64,000 nt of DNA from Actinoplanes sp. L3-i22 (GCF_019704555.1 NZ_AP024745.1:9573501-9637500), one strand, 5' to 3'. Shown: positions 52,180 through 61,642, counted from the stretch's first letter. Numbers and translations are program-made. The notes: generated by a model from the letters alone, not told the origin.

Positions 52180-53156
52180 TTGTCCTCCATGTGGGCCACC
52201 GGCTGATCGTCCCGCGCCTCCGCGAGCCCCGGTCGTTCCTGTTCCCCTTGTCCGGCGGGGACCGCCGCTCCGTCGCCCCCGGGAGGCGCCGCAGCATCCG
52301 CCGCAGCCGCCTCACCGTCCGGGCCGGACAGCGCCGCCGCGGCCGCCTCGCCGCTCGGGCCGGCCTCGACCACCGCCTCGACGCGCTCCCGGTCCGCGAC
52401 GGGCGCCCCCCGCCGGAACCAGACGAAGAACTCCACGTTGCCGCTCGGCCCGGGCAGCGGGCTGGCGGTCACGTCCACCACGCCCAGGCCCAGCGTGGCC
52501 GCGGCGGCGGCGACGTCCAGCACGGCCTCGGCGCGCAGCCGCCAGTCGCGCACCACGCCGCCCGTGCCGACCCGCTCCTTGCCGACCTCGAACTGCGGCT
52601 TCACCATCAGCGCCAGGTCCCCCTCGGGGCCGGTGCAGGCGGCGAGCGCGGGCAGCACCAGGCGCAGCGAGATGAACGACAGGTCCGCGACGGTCAGATC
52701 CACCGGGCCGCCGATCACGTCCGGGGTCAGCGTGCGCACGTTGGTCCGCTCGTGCACGTCGACCCGCTCGTTCGTGCGGATCGGCCAGGCCAGCTGCCCG
52801 TATCCGACATCGACGGCGACCACCCGATCGGCGCCCGCGCGCAGCAGCACGTCGGTGAACCCGCCGGTGGACGCGCCCGCGTCCAGGCAGCGCCGCCCCT
52901 CGACGGTCAGCCCCTTGGCGCCGAACGCGGCGAGCGCGCCGGCCAGCTTGTGGCCACCACGGGACACGTACTCGGTCTGCGGGTCCTCGCCGGTGACGAG
53001 CAGCGGGTCGGCCGGGTCGACCATGGCGGCCACCTTGTGGGCCACGGTCCCCCGGACCTGGACCCGGCCGGCCGCCACCAGTTGGGCGGCCTGTTCCCGG
53101 GAACGGGCGAGCTTACGACGGACTAGCTCGGCGTCGAGACGCGCACGGCGGGCCAT
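52176..53156 (-). CDS. tlyA: TlyA-family rRNA 2'-O-methyltransferase
   Basis: A 326-residue protein. Residues 1-60 are an S4 RNA-binding domain ('RLDAELVRRKLARSREQAAQ'), followed by an FtsJ-like methyltransferase with SAM site 'CLDAGASTGGFTDVLL' and 'LMVKPQFEVGKE'. In mycobacteria TlyA methylates 16S C1409 and 23S C1920 and its loss gives capreomycin resistance. The last 60 residues are an Ala/Gly/Pro-rich tail not part of the family. ATG at 53156 with AGGAATTTG upstream. Confidence 0.94.
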   Translation of the reverse strand: MARRARLDAELVRRKLARSREQAAQLVAAGRVQVRGTVAHKVAAMVDPADPLLVTGEDPQTEYVSRGGHKLAGALAAFGAKGLTVEGRRCLDAGASTGGFTDVLLRAGADRVVAVDVGYGQLAWPIRTNERVDVHERTNVRTLTPDVIGGPVDLTVADLSFISLRLVLPALAACTGPEGDLALMVKPQFEVGKERVGTGGVVRDWRLRAEAVLDVAAAAATLGLGVVDVTASPLPGPSGNVEFFVWFRRGAPVADRERVEAVVEAGPSGEAAAAALSGPDGEAAAADAAAPPGGDGAAVPAGQGEQERPGLAEARDDQPVAHMEDK

Positions 53157-53183
53157 CAAATTCCTTTTTCCGGTACGGGTCGG

Positions 53184-53519
53184 TCAGCGGTCGATGCCGG
53201 CCAGGGTCTCCTGGAGCACCTGGTGCGCGGCCTCGTACTCGGCTATCTGCTCGGCCGGTGCCAGCCGCGCGGCGTTGGCGAGCGAACTTAGCACCGCGTC
53301 CACCGCCGGATGACCGGTCTCCACCACCATCCCGTCCTCGCCCGTACGGTAATGCTCGGCCGGCGTGAAGTCCCCGGACCCCGCGCCCGGCGGCTCCGGC
53401 CGGAACCCACCGGGCGACGGCGCGGGACGCGCCCCACCCATCGGCGGACCGGGCCGGAAGCCACCCTGCGGCGGCCCGGGACGGGGCCCACCACCCTGCG
53501 CGGAATTCGGGAACGTCAC
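53184..53519 (-). CDS. Small Pro/Gly-rich hypothetical protein
   Basis: A 111-residue protein with GTG start 4 nt after the upstream stop and GGAGG 8-9 nt before it. Residues 1-48 are Gly/Pro/Arg repeats ('GGFRPGPPMGGARPAP'); the C-terminal half is a helical domain ('HPAVDAVLSSLANAARLAPA', 'EQIAEYEAAHQVLQETLAG'). It sits before tlyA, where mycobacteria have the small conserved gene Rv1693, and may correspond to it. Function unknown. Confidence 0.75.
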   Translation of the reverse strand: MTFPNSAQGGGPRPGPPQGGFRPGPPMGGARPAPSPGGFRPEPPGAGSGDFTPAEHYRTGEDGMVVETGHPAVDAVLSSLANAARLAPAEQIAEYEAAHQVLQETLAGIDR

Positions 53520-53523
53520 GGGA

Positions 53524-54867
53524 TCACGCCTCCGGGCTCTCGGTCCGGCCGGAGCTCTCCACCGCCGGCTGTGACTTCCTGGCTTGCGTCTGACTCGGCA
53601 CCTGAGCCGCCTTCCGAACCCGCTTGGCCGCCGCCCCAGCCGCACCCGGCTCCGCAGCCGCCCGCCCCGAACCCGGCTCCGCGGCTGCCCGGCCCGAACT
53701 CGGCTCAGCAGCCGCCCGGCCCGAACTCGGCTCAGCAGCCGCCCGGCCCGAACCAGAGCCCGCGGCCGAAGCCGCCCGGCCCGAACCCCGCCGCGCGGCG
53801 GGCGCATCCCCACCAGAGGCCGCAGCCGTCTTCTTGGCCGGCACGCGCTTCCGAGGCGTCCGCGCCCCACCCGAAGCACTCGCAGACCCACTCAAGGGCA
53901 CGCTCTCACTCGGCGCGCTCTGGCTCGGCGCACTCTCACTCGGCGCGATGAACGGCAGCTCAGTGGCGGCCGCCGCCTCCTTAACCGCCTTGACCGGCGA
54001 CTCCGCCGTCCCCGCCGGCGCGGGACTGGCCGAAGCCGGCTCCCCACCACTCTTCCGAGGCACCCGCTTGGCCGCCGGAGCCTTCTTCGCAGCAGCAGCA
54101 GTACCACCAGCGGCCGGAGCACCCGGCCCACTCGCCGCCTTCTTCACCGCAGGCCGCCGAGCAGCCTTCCGCACCGGAAGTTCCTCAGCCGCCGCCGCGA
54201 CAACCTCAGCAGCGAGCTCGGCCGGAGTCACTCCGCCCGATGTGGACTTCCGCGGCACCCGCTTGACCGCCGGAGCCTTCTTCCCCGGCGGAACGGAAGC
54301 CGCGGACCCGGCAGCGGCCGGAGCCGACGAGGCCGCGGCATTGGCCACCGCCCCACCCCGCCCGGTCCCCGCCGACGGCATCGCGTTCGGCGTAGCCTTC
54401 ACAGCCTTCTTCGCGACCGCCTTCTTGGCCACGGCCTTCTTCACCGGCGGCGAACCAGCCGGCGCGGCAGCGCGCGCCGAGGCCACCGGGCCCGCAGGCC
54501 GCACCGGCGCCGGAGTCGGGGCCACGGCCGGAGCCACGACCCCACCGTCCGCGGAATCCGCGCGAGCCTGCGCCTCCCGCAACCTCTTCTCGAGGTCGTG
54601 CACCCGCCCGGTCAACTCGGAGACCTCGTCAGCGGTGGCCAGGCCGACCCGCCCGAGCGCCCGGTCCACCTCGTATCGAACGATGTTGGTCAGTGCCTCA
54701 CGGTTCGCGATGCCGGCCGAGAGCAGGTCCTCGACCAGCCCCTGCACCTGCACCGCCGTCGCACCGCCCCGGTTGAGCAACTCACCGGCGACCTTCTGCG
54801 CCCTCTTCCGGGGCGCCTCGGTCAGCCCGAGCGCCAGGTCCAGATAAGCACGCCATGCATCCGGCAT
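53524..54867 (-). CDS. Phasin-like helical protein with histone H1-like tail
   Basis: A 447-residue protein from ATG 54867 (AGGAGGAG upstream). Residues 1-100 form a helical domain with a coiled coil ('MPDAWRAYLDLALGLTEAPR', 'VSELTGRVHDLEKRLREAQA') like actinobacterial phasin-type proteins. The remaining 340 residues are low-complexity, Ala/Lys/Pro/Ser-rich with 'KKAVAKKAVAKKAV' and three 'KRVPRKS'-type basic motifs, resembling H1-like DNA-binding tails, and end with repeated 'SGRAAAEP' units. It may bind DNA or polyphosphate/granules; neither is shown. Confidence 0.75.
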   Translation of the reverse strand: MPDAWRAYLDLALGLTEAPRKRAQKVAGELLNRGGATAVQVQGLVEDLLSAGIANREALTNIVRYEVDRALGRVGLATADEVSELTGRVHDLEKRLREAQARADSADGGVVAPAVAPTPAPVRPAGPVASARAAAPAGSPPVKKAVAKKAVAKKAVKATPNAMPSAGTGRGGAVANAAASSAPAAAGSAASVPPGKKAPAVKRVPRKSTSGGVTPAELAAEVVAAAAEELPVRKAARRPAVKKAASGPGAPAAGGTAAAAKKAPAAKRVPRKSGGEPASASPAPAGTAESPVKAVKEAAAATELPFIAPSESAPSQSAPSESVPLSGSASASGGARTPRKRVPAKKTAAASGGDAPAARRGSGRAASAAGSGSGRAAAEPSSGRAAAEPSSGRAAAEPGSGRAAAEPGAAGAAAKRVRKAAQVPSQTQARKSQPAVESSGRTESPEA

Positions 54868-54962
54868 GATCCCTCCTCCTCTCGCCGCGTCGGGTGCCAC
54901 GCTACCGGGAGCCCCCGACAACTTCCTGAGGTACGGTGCTGGTGTCGCGAGGGGAGATGCCG

Positions 54963-55298
54963 GTGGCCACGGTGGACGAGTGCCGCAAAGCGTTGCACGA
55001 CCTGGCCGCGAAACTCGCGGCGAACGCGGAGGCGCGCGGCAAACTCGACCTGGACCGGACTCTCGCCTGCCGGGTCACCGACCTGGCGACGGCGTTCCAC
55101 GGCCGGATCGCCGGCGGCCTGCTCGTCGACATCGCCGACGGCGACGACCCGAAGGCGAAGATCGCGCTGATCGCCGCCAGCGACGACCTGATCGCGCTGA
55201 TCGCCGGCCGGCTGGACATCACCCGCGCGATCGCCGGCCGCCAGATCACCGTCAAGGCGAACCCGTTCGACCTGCTCAAGCTCCGTAAGCTCCTCTGA
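54963..55298 (+). CDS. SCP2-like sterol/lipid-carrier domain protein
   Basis: A 111-residue soluble protein. GTG 54963 is chosen because AGGGGAG lies 6 nt upstream (ATG 54957 would place it too close). The second half 'ASDDLIALIAGRLDITRAIA' then 'GRQITVKANPFDLLKLRKL' fits the SCP-2 lipid-binding fold, and 'GGLLVDIADGDDPKAKIALI' its central strands. Short stand-alone SCP2 proteins are common in actinobacteria. It is divergent from the phasin-like gene, 95 bp away. Confidence 0.72.
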   Translation: MATVDECRKALHDLAAKLAANAEARGKLDLDRTLACRVTDLATAFHGRIAGGLLVDIADGDDPKAKIALIAASDDLIALIAGRLDITRAIAGRQITVKANPFDLLKLRKLL

Positions 55299-55382
55299 TC
55301 ACGCCGGGTGATACGACCCCGGCGACCAGATCGTTCAAGCCGAGATCATTCCGCCCGGAACGCGAGCACCGCGGCCACCGCC

Positions 55383-55443
55383 GGCCGAAGACAAAGGCCG
55401 AAGACAAAGGCCAAAGCCGACGGCCGAAGCCGACGGCCGAAGC
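55383..55443. repeat. 13-bp tandem repeats after the chemoreceptor gene
   Basis: Units start at 55383, 55396, 55409, 55422 and 55435 (GGCCGAAGACAAA, same, GGCCAAAGCCGAC, GGCCGAAGCCGAC, partial). The array ends at the stop codon of the minus-strand chemoreceptor gene. On that strand it reads GGCTTCGGCC, so the RNA can fold into small UUCG-capped hairpins. Confidence 0.8.
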
Positions 55444-56729
55444 TAGCCTCCCGACGACGAAGCGGCGAGCTCCTCCAACCCGGCAAGCACCTGATCCGCC
55501 GACGCGGTAGCCGTCGACAGCTGCTTGGTCACCTCCCCGAGCACCGCCGCCTGCTCCTCCACCGCCGACGCGATGTTCAGCTGCAGCTCGTGGATCCCGT
55601 CCACCGCCCCGGTCGTCTGCGCGAACGTCTGCGCCACGTCATCGGTCTCCGCCACGATCGCGGTGATCACCTTGTTGACCCGCTCCACCGAGTCCGCGGT
55701 CTCCCGGGCCAGGTCCTTGACCTCGCTCGCGACCACCGCGAACCCCTTGCCGATCTCCCCGGCCCGGGCCGCCTCGATGGTCGCGTTCAGCGCGAGCAGA
55801 TTCGTCTGGTCGGCCAGCGACGCGATGATCGCGTTCACGTCGGCGATCTCGCCGACCGAGCGTTCCAGCGCCCGTACCTTCTCCCCGGCGGACGCCGCCG
55901 CGTCCTTGCCGTCGGCGGCCGTGGTCGCCGCGGACGCCGACCGGGCCGCGATGTCCTGAACCGAGGCGGCCAGCGCGGCGAGTTCCCGGTCCACCGCCGC
56001 GACCGCGGAGATCGCGGCGTGCGCCTGCACGCTGATCGACGCCACGTCCGAGGTGATCCGGCGGGCCTGCTCGGCGGACTCCGCGGACCGCGCCCGCAGG
56101 TCGTCGGCGGCCCGCTCACCGGCCTCCCGCTCGGCCCGTTCGGTCGCCTCCCGGGCCTCCGCGGCCTCCTTGGCGAGCTGCTCGTTCTCCCGTTCGGCCT
56201 GCTCCGCGAAGTGCCAGAAGATCACGATGCCGACCACCTCGACGGCGGCCAGCCCGGCGTGCACCGCCACCTGCTCGATCGCGGCGCCGACGCCCATGTG
56301 GTGCATGCCGAACACCCGCTCCGGCGCGAGCAGCCCGAGCACCCCGTGGTGCACCACCACGACCACGACCGCGGAGATCAACGGCGCCCACATCTGGTAG
56401 AGCGCGACGTAGATCAGGATCGCGTACAGGTGGATGTGCGCGGTCATCGATCCGCCGGACAGCTCGATCGCCACGAACGTGCAGGCGATCAGGCCGACGC
56501 TGGTGTGCGAGGCCTGCGCCTTGGCCGAGGGCAGCACCGGGATCAGCGCCGCCCAGCCGGCGACCGCCACGGTGAGCAGCACGACCTCCCAGCGCGGCCG
56601 CGGCCCGAGCATGCCCACCACCAGGAACACCGGCACGTGGAACCAGAGCAGTCGGCTGATGATCCGGTGCCGGGCCTGCCACGACGCGTCGGAGAGTCGT
56701 GCACCCCGCGGCAGCGTAAGAGAAGTCAC
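55443..56729 (-). CDS. Methyl-accepting chemotaxis protein
   Basis: A 428-residue receptor. Residues about 25-185 form six membrane helices with little extracytoplasmic domain, so sensing is probably in the membrane or inside the cell. No HAMP domain is visible; a coiled coil leads to the signalling tip '[20 protein letters not shown]' and '[20 protein letters not shown]' which binds CheA/CheW. GTG start after GGGGGAT. It suits a motile stage such as the flagellated spores of Actinoplanes, an inference. No other chemotaxis genes are in the window. Confidence 0.92.
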   Translation of the reverse strand: MTSLTLPRGARLSDASWQARHRIISRLLWFHVPVFLVVGMLGPRPRWEVVLLTVAVAGWAALIPVLPSAKAQASHTSVGLIACTFVAIELSGGSMTAHIHLYAILIYVALYQMWAPLISAVVVVVVHHGVLGLLAPERVFGMHHMGVGAAIEQVAVHAGLAAVEVVGIVIFWHFAEQAERENEQLAKEAAEAREATERAEREAGERAADDLRARSAESAEQARRITSDVASISVQAHAAISAVAAVDRELAALAASVQDIAARSASAATTAADGKDAAASAGEKVRALERSVGEIADVNAIIASLADQTNLLALNATIEAARAGEIGKGFAVVASEVKDLARETADSVERVNKVITAIVAETDDVAQTFAQTTGAVDGIHELQLNIASAVEEQAAVLGEVTKQLSTATASADQVLAGLEELAASSSGG

Positions 56730-56877
56730 ATCCCCCAGTTTCGACCGCTACCCCCGCCGATTGACCCTAATCGCGGCAGAAGAGATTTCCTGGTCCGGCC
56801 TTGGCTCCCGGTGCGACGATTGAGGGGAAGACGAGCGACCGCCGGATGACGGCCGCCCGGGAAACTGGGAGGCGATC

Positions 56878-57093
56878 ATGAACCACGTCCGCCCCGACGT
56901 CCCGTGCATCGACGGCACGTGCAACGCGGAGAACGTCCACGACCGGGCCGAACGTGTCGCGGTCCCCGACTTCGACTACATGAGCTCCCCGATGGTCGCC
57001 ATGGTCGACGGCATCTTCCACATCGACCCCGAGGCGCCACCTCTCCCCCGCCGCAGCCACCGGCCGCGCCCCGAGCAATACCACCATCAATAA
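56878..57093 (+). CDS. Small hypothetical protein, 71 residues
   Basis: ATG at 56878 is preceded by CTGGGAGGCGATC, a strong ribosome binding site. The short protein has an acidic N-terminal half with two Cys ('VPCIDGTCNAENVHDRAERV'), then 'DFDYMSSPMVAMVDGIFHID' and a basic Pro/His tail. No family recognised. Small stand-alone gene divergent from the chemoreceptor. Confidence 0.6.
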   Translation: MNHVRPDVPCIDGTCNAENVHDRAERVAVPDFDYMSSPMVAMVDGIFHIDPEAPPLPRRSHRPRPEQYHHQ

Positions 57094-57230
57094 CCCTTCC
57101 GAGGTACGTCGGGAAGCCGCCCCAACCGCACCCGGCAACGCCCCACGCGAGCAGCGCGCGACGTCCGCCCCTCCCCGGGCCGCCCCGCGCCTCGCCCAGG
57201 GTCCGGCCGCAAGGCGTACCCCGAAAACAA

Positions 57231-57260
57231 AAAAGCCCCGGCCACCCGGCCGGGGCTTTT
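57231..57260. terminator. Strong bidirectional terminator
   Basis: AAAAGCCCCGGCC-accc-GGCCGGGGCTTTT: perfect 13-bp arms including the A and T tracts, so it works on both strands. It ends the HAD gene (minus) and the small gene (plus). Confidence 0.95.
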
Positions 57261-57276
57261 CGTAGCACGCGTGGGG

Positions 57277-58275
57277 TCAGAGACCCCAGCTCTTCAGGAC
57301 CTCGGTGGCGTCCGCGGAAGCCGCCGAGATGTCGGCCGGCGCAACGCCGTCCCAGGTCACCCCGCACAGCAGACGAAGTGCGTCGACCGGGTCACCGGAG
57401 CCGTCGAGGACCGCCCGATCACCCTCGCGGGTGACCGTCCAGCCGTCCACCTCCGCCGCCGGAACCGCGGCCCGATCGGCCGGCCGGAACAGGCCGGACA
57501 GGTCGGCCGCCACGAACGCGGGGCGGCGCTCGGCCGGCGCGGCCAGCAGGTCCTTGGGGCCGCTGACCCCGGTCAGGACCAGCAGGCTGTCCATCCCGGC
57601 GCCGACCGCGCCCTGGATGTCGGTGTCCAGCCGGTCGCCGATCGCCAGCGGCCGCTCCGCCCCGGCGGCCGAGGCCGCCGTGGTGAACAGCGCCGGCTGC
57701 GGCTTGCCGACCACCACGTCCGGCTCCCGGTCGAGAGCCGTCCGCAGCACCGCGATCAGCGAGCCGTTGCCCGGCAGCGGGCCGCGCGGGCTCGGCAGGG
57801 TCCGGTCGGTGTTGGTCGCGTACCAGGTGGCGCCCGCGCGAACCGCGAGCGCCGCCTCGGACAGGATCTTCCAGCCCACCTCGGGCCCGTAGCCCTGCAC
57901 CACCGCGACCGGCGCGTCGTCCGCCGAGTCGACCGGGGTCAGCCCGGCGTCCCGCACCTCGCCTCGCAGCGCCTCCGCGCCCACGACCAGCACCGGCGAA
58001 CCGGGCTCGACGTGTTCCGCGACGAGGGCGGCGGCCGCACCGGCCGAGGTGAGCACCTCGGCCGGGGTGGCACTGACGCCCATGCCGGTGAGCAGCGTGG
58101 CCACATCCGCGGCCCGCCGCGACGCGTTGTTCGTCGCGTACGCGATCGACGTCCCCTCGGCCCGCAGCCGCTCGACCGCCTCGGCCGCGCCCGGAATCGG
58201 CTTGTCGATCAGGAACACGACGCCGTCCAGGTCGAAGATGGCCAGGTCGTAGCTGCTGGCGAGGTGGTCGGTCAC
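57277..58275 (-). CDS. HAD-superfamily IIA phosphatase (NagD/PNPase-like)
   Basis: A 332-residue enzyme. HAD motif I '[18 protein letters not shown]', motif II 'AYATNNASR', Lys in '[11 protein letters not shown]' and motif IV '[20 protein letters not shown]'. This is the NagD/p-nitrophenylphosphatase group, which dephosphorylates small phosphate esters. C-terminal 60 residues are an extra domain ('[20 protein letters not shown]'). ATGA overlap with the TPR/RGG gene upstream, the same pairing as Rv1691-Rv1692. Confidence 0.93.
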   Translation of the reverse strand: MTDHLASSYDLAIFDLDGVVFLIDKPIPGAAEAVERLRAEGTSIAYATNNASRRAADVATLLTGMGVSATPAEVLTSAGAAAALVAEHVEPGSPVLVVGAEALRGEVRDAGLTPVDSADDAPVAVVQGYGPEVGWKILSEAALAVRAGATWYATNTDRTLPSPRGPLPGNGSLIAVLRTALDREPDVVVGKPQPALFTTAASAAGAERPLAIGDRLDTDIQGAVGAGMDSLLVLTGVSGPKDLLAAPAERRPAFVAADLSGLFRPADRAAVPAAEVDGWTVTREGDRAVLDGSGDPVDALRLLCGVTWDGVAPADISAASADATEVLKSWGL

Positions 58276-61220
58276 GCCTTCGGCCGGTCCTCACCGCGAC
58301 CGGCGAACTCGTCGCCGTCCGTCTCGTCCCGGTCCGAATCGGTGTCCGCCTTCGGCGCCTCGAAGACCGCGGCCGGAACCTCGTGCTTCTCGGACTTCTC
58401 CGCCTTCACCGGGTCGGTGTTGACGTCGGTGTCCGCCGCGCGAGCCGGCTCCTCGTCCTCGTCGTCCTCGTCGTCCTCGAGGTCGTCGTCGTCCTCGTCA
58501 TCCGAGTCGTCGTCGTCCTCGTCGAGCTCCGCCTCGGGCTCGTCGTCGAGGTCCTCGTCGTCGTCCTCGTCCGCATCGTCCGAGTCGTCGTCCTGGTCCT
58601 CGTCGTCGTCCTCGTCCGAGTCACCGGCCGAGTCCCGCGCCTCGTCGTCCAGCTCCTCGTCGTCCTCGTCGTCCTCGTCGTCCTCGTCGTCGTCACCCTC
58701 GATGGTGACGCCGTCGAGCTCGAGAACCCGGTCCGCCGCGTCGGTGAGCTGGTCCTCGTCAACCGCGGCGGCCCGGCCGAACCACTCCCGCGCCTCTTCC
58801 CGCCGACCCGCCGCGAGCAGGGCGTCCGCGTACGCATACCGCAGTCGCGCCGCCCACTCGGCGGTCTCCTCGGCGGTCAGTTCCTTGACCTGGAGCATCG
58901 CCACGGCCGCGTCGTGCTGACCGAGGTCACCACGGGCGCCGGCCGCCACGATCAGCAGCTCGATCGCCCCGGACTTCTCCAGGTTCGCGACGTCGGCGCC
59001 ACGGAACAGGTCGATCGCCCGCTCCGGACGGCCCAGCGCCCGCTCGCAGTCGGCCAGCTCGGCCAGGTGCGTCTGCTTGCCGGTCATCCGGTGGTAGGTG
59101 CGGAGCTCGGCGATCGCCGTGGTCCAGTCACCGGCCGCGTACGCCGCCAGGCCGACGGCCTCGCGCACCACGGCGATCCGCGAGGCCATCCGCCGCGCCG
59201 CGATCGCGTGCTGCAGAGCCAGCTCGGAGTCCTCTTCGATGATGGTGCCGGCCGCCACCAGGTGACGCGCGACGGTGTCCGCCACGTCCCGGGACAGCGC
59301 GGCCAGCTCGCCGCGAACCTCCTGGTCGAGGTCGGTCGCGACGATCTCGTCGGGGAGAGCCGGAGCCTGGAAGGCCACCTGGCCGTCCTCGGTGGTCTCC
59401 GGCTGGTCGCCCCGGAAGCCGCCACGGTCCTGCTCGCCACGGGACCCGCCCCGGTCGCCACCACGGTCACGGTCGCCACCACGGAACCCACCGCGGTCGC
59501 CACCACCCTGGTAGCCCGGACGGTCGCCGCCACGGTCCCGGTCGCCGCCACGGAAGCCGCCACGGTCACCGCCACCCTGGTAGCCCGGACGGTCGCCACC
59601 GCGGTCCCGGTCGCCGCCACGGAAGCCGCCACGGTCACCGCCACCCTGGTAGCCCGGACGGTCGCCGCCACGGTCCCGGTCGCCGCCACGGAACCCGCCG
59701 CCCTGGGGGCGGTCACCCTGCGGACGGTCGCCCTGGGGCCGGTCGCCGCGGTAGCCGCCGCCACCCTGGTAGCCCTCACGGGTACCACCGGTGCGGTCGC
59801 CACCCCGGTATCCACCGCGGTCGCCGCCACCCTGGTAGCCCGGACGGTCGCCACCGCTGCGGAACCCGCCACCCTGCGGCCGGTCACCCTGCGGGCGATC
59901 GCCCCGGTAGCCACCACCGGTGCTGCTGCCACCGCGGTCGTCACGGTTGAACGGCCGGCGCTCGCCGCCACCCTGGTAGCCCGGACGGTCACCACCGCTA
60001 CGGAACCCGCCACCCTGCGGCCGGTCACCCTGCGGACGGTCGCCCCGGTAGCCACCACCGGTGCTGCCACCACGGTCGCCACCACCCTGGTAACCACCAC
60101 GGTCACGGTCGCCACCACGGAACCCACCGCGGTCACCGCCACCCTGATAGCCCGGACGGTCACCACCGCTACGGAACCCGCCACCCTGCGGCCGGTCACC
60201 CTGCGGACGGTCACCCCGGTAACCACCACCGGTGCTGCCACCACGGTCGCCACCACCCTGGTAACCACCACGGTCACGGTCGCCACCACGGAACCCACCG
60301 CGATCACCGCCACCCTGATAGCCCGGACGGTCACCACCGCTACGGAACCCGCCACCCTGCGGCCGGTCACCCTGCGGACGGTCACCCCGGTAACCACCAC
60401 CGGTGCTGCTGCCACCACGGTCGTCACGGTTGAACGGCCGGCGCTCGCCACCACCCTGGTAACCCGGACGGTCACCACCGCTACGGAACCCGCCGCGGTC
60501 GCCACCCCCCTGATAGCCCGGACGGTCGCCGCCACGGTCCCGGTCGCCGCCACCCTGATAGCCCGGACGGTCGCCACCGCTGCGGAACCCGCCACCCTGC
60601 GGCCGGTCACCCTGCGGACGATCGCCCCGGTAGCCACCACCGGTGCTGCCACCACGGTCACTGCTGCCCCGGTAGCCACCACCGCTGCCGCCGCCTACGG
60701 AACGGTCGCCGCCCCGGAAGCCGCCACGGTCGCCACCGCCCTGGTAACCCGGACGGTCGCCACCGCTACGGAACCCGCCACCCTGCGGCCGGTCGCCCTG
60801 CGGACGATCGCCCCGGTAGCCACCGCCGGAGCTACCACCGGAACTGCCACCGCGGTAGCCGCCACCGGAACTGCCACCAGAGCTACCACCCCGGTAGCCG
60901 CCGCCGGAACTGCCACCAGAGCTACCGCCCCGGTAGCCGCCGCCGGAACTGCCACCAGAGCTACCGCCACGGAATCCACCGCGGTCGCCGCCGCCCTGGT
61001 AGCCGCCACGGTCCCGGTCGCCACCACGGAACCCGCCGCCCTGCGGCCGGTCACCCTGGGGCCGGTCACCGCGGTAGCCACCACGGTCACCACCACCGGA
61101 CCGGTTGCCGCCCTGATATCCGCCTCCATCGCCGCGGCGAGCGTCGCCGCCATCGCGACTGCGGCCCTCCCGGGCCTCGTCACGGTTGCTGGAGCCGCCG
61201 TCCTGCGGTCCTGTACTCAC
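58272..61220 (-). CDS. TPR protein with giant RGG-repeat N-terminus and acidic tail
   Basis: A 982-residue protein from GTG 61220 (GGAAGGAA 7-8 nt before). Residues 1 to about 605 are one long disordered array of '[10 protein letters not shown]', '[10 protein letters not shown]' and '[17 protein letters not shown]' units with well over 50 RGG/RG and many YQGG motifs. Residues about 614-842 are a tetratricopeptide domain ('[20 protein letters not shown]', '[20 protein letters not shown]'). Residues 843-982 are an Asp/Glu tail. The TPR core corresponds by position to M. tuberculosis Rv1691. RGG arrays bind RNA and drive condensates in eukaryotes; that role here is inference. Coupled to the HAD gene. 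Confidence 0.88.
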   Translation of the reverse strand: MSTGPQDGGSSNRDEAREGRSRDGGDARRGDGGGYQGGNRSGGGDRGGYRGDRPQGDRPQGGGFRGGDRDRGGYQGGGDRGGFRGGSSGGSSGGGYRGGSSGGSSGGGYRGGSSGGSSGGGYRGGSSGGSSGGGYRGDRPQGDRPQGGGFRSGGDRPGYQGGGDRGGFRGGDRSVGGGSGGGYRGSSDRGGSTGGGYRGDRPQGDRPQGGGFRSGGDRPGYQGGGDRDRGGDRPGYQGGGDRGGFRSGGDRPGYQGGGERRPFNRDDRGGSSTGGGYRGDRPQGDRPQGGGFRSGGDRPGYQGGGDRGGFRGGDRDRGGYQGGGDRGGSTGGGYRGDRPQGDRPQGGGFRSGGDRPGYQGGGDRGGFRGGDRDRGGYQGGGDRGGSTGGGYRGDRPQGDRPQGGGFRSGGDRPGYQGGGERRPFNRDDRGGSSTGGGYRGDRPQGDRPQGGGFRSGGDRPGYQGGGDRGGYRGGDRTGGTREGYQGGGGYRGDRPQGDRPQGDRPQGGGFRGGDRDRGGDRPGYQGGGDRGGFRGGDRDRGGDRPGYQGGGDRGGFRGGDRDRGGDRPGYQGGGDRGGFRGGDRDRGGDRGGSRGEQDRGGFRGDQPETTEDGQVAFQAPALPDEIVATDLDQEVRGELAALSRDVADTVARHLVAAGTIIEEDSELALQHAIAARRMASRIAVVREAVGLAAYAAGDWTTAIAELRTYHRMTGKQTHLAELADCERALGRPERAIDLFRGADVANLEKSGAIELLIVAAGARGDLGQHDAAVAMLQVKELTAEETAEWAARLRYAYADALLAAGRREEAREWFGRAAAVDEDQLTDAADRVLELDGVTIEGDDDEDDEDDEDDEELDDEARDSAGDSDEDDDEDQDDDSDDADEDDDEDLDDEPEAELDEDDDDSDDEDDDDLEDDEDDEDEEPARAADTDVNTDPVKAEKSEKHEVPAAVFEAPKADTDSDRDETDGDEFAGRGEDRPKA
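59440..61090 (-). repeat. Long tandem repeat array encoding RGG domain
   Basis: Imperfect in-frame repeats (unit lengths of about 30 to 170 nt in nested order) fill about 1.6 kb. The largest period, near 180 nt, repeats the block from 'ggaacccgccaccctgcggc' to 'ccaccctgatagcccggacg' at about 60000, 60180 and 60340. Copies are so alike that recent unequal exchange or conversion is likely. Confidence 0.85.
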
Positions 61221-61314
61221 GGATCAATTCCTTCCAAGTACGGCGGCGGCCCCTCGAAGCGGGCGGCCATGCCTCAAACACAAAGTTACTAGGGAACGAA
61301 GTCATAAACGCAGT
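61221..61314. other. Spacer between the TPR/RGG gene and the rRNA operon
   Basis: About 95 bp. It holds the ribosome binding site of the TPR/RGG gene and presumably its promoter; no convincing -35/-10 pair is seen. The gene may also receive read-through from the rRNA operon. Confidence 0.4.
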
Positions 61315-61345
61315 CGAGGGCCGACCCCGTGTGGGGCGGCCCTCG
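61315..61345 (-). terminator. rRNA operon terminator
   Basis: CGAGGGCCG...CGGCCCTCG (9-bp arms) with inner CCCC/GGGG pairs, 16 nt after the 5S rRNA on the minus strand. The U-tract is weak (ACTGCGTTTATG). Confidence 0.7.
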
Positions 61346-61360
61346 ACCGTTACGTTGAGT

Positions 61361-61477
61361 CCGGCGGCGTCCTACTCTCCCACACCCTCCCGAGTGCAGT
61401 ACCATCGGCGCTGGAGGGCTTAGCTACCGGGTTCGGAATGTAACCGGGCGTTTCCCCTCCGCTATGACCACCGAAAC
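61361..61477 (-). rRNA. rrf: 5S ribosomal RNA
   Basis: On the minus strand, 117 nt starting GTTTCGGTGGTCATAGCGGA and containing CCCGGTTACATTCCGAACCC and GATGGTACTGCACTCGGGAG, the conserved 5S helices and loops. Ends pair by the terminal stem (GTTTCGGTGG with the CCGCCGG end region). It follows the 23S gene in the standard operon order. Ends are estimated to a few bases. Confidence 0.95.
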
Positions 61478-61642
61478 GCATGTCAGCGCGGAACACCAAC
61501 AACCTGACCTCGGCCGGACCGATTCTCATCAGTCCGCGGATACCAGCCGGCCTTCTTCCCAGGCCAACCAGAATCCCCGAATACAGGGTGGTTGTTCGTT
61601 TGCTGTGAATCACACAGTGGACGCAAGTAAAATGTTTAGGGT
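61478..61642 (-). other. 23S-5S internal transcribed spacer
   Basis: 165 nt between the two rRNAs, less GC-rich than the genes around it. It probably carries the RNase processing stems. No tRNA gene was found in it. Confidence 0.7.

Noticed and set aside
59440..61090. Possible CRISPR array from regular repeats
   Set aside because: Repeats are in-frame protein repeats of varying length without unique spacers; no cas gene is in the window.
58383..61292. A 969-residue open frame opposite the RGG gene, rich in Val/Ala/Thr
   Set aside because: It is the mirror of the RGG repeats. The sense gene has a ribosome binding site, TPR domain and conserved position, the antisense one none of these.
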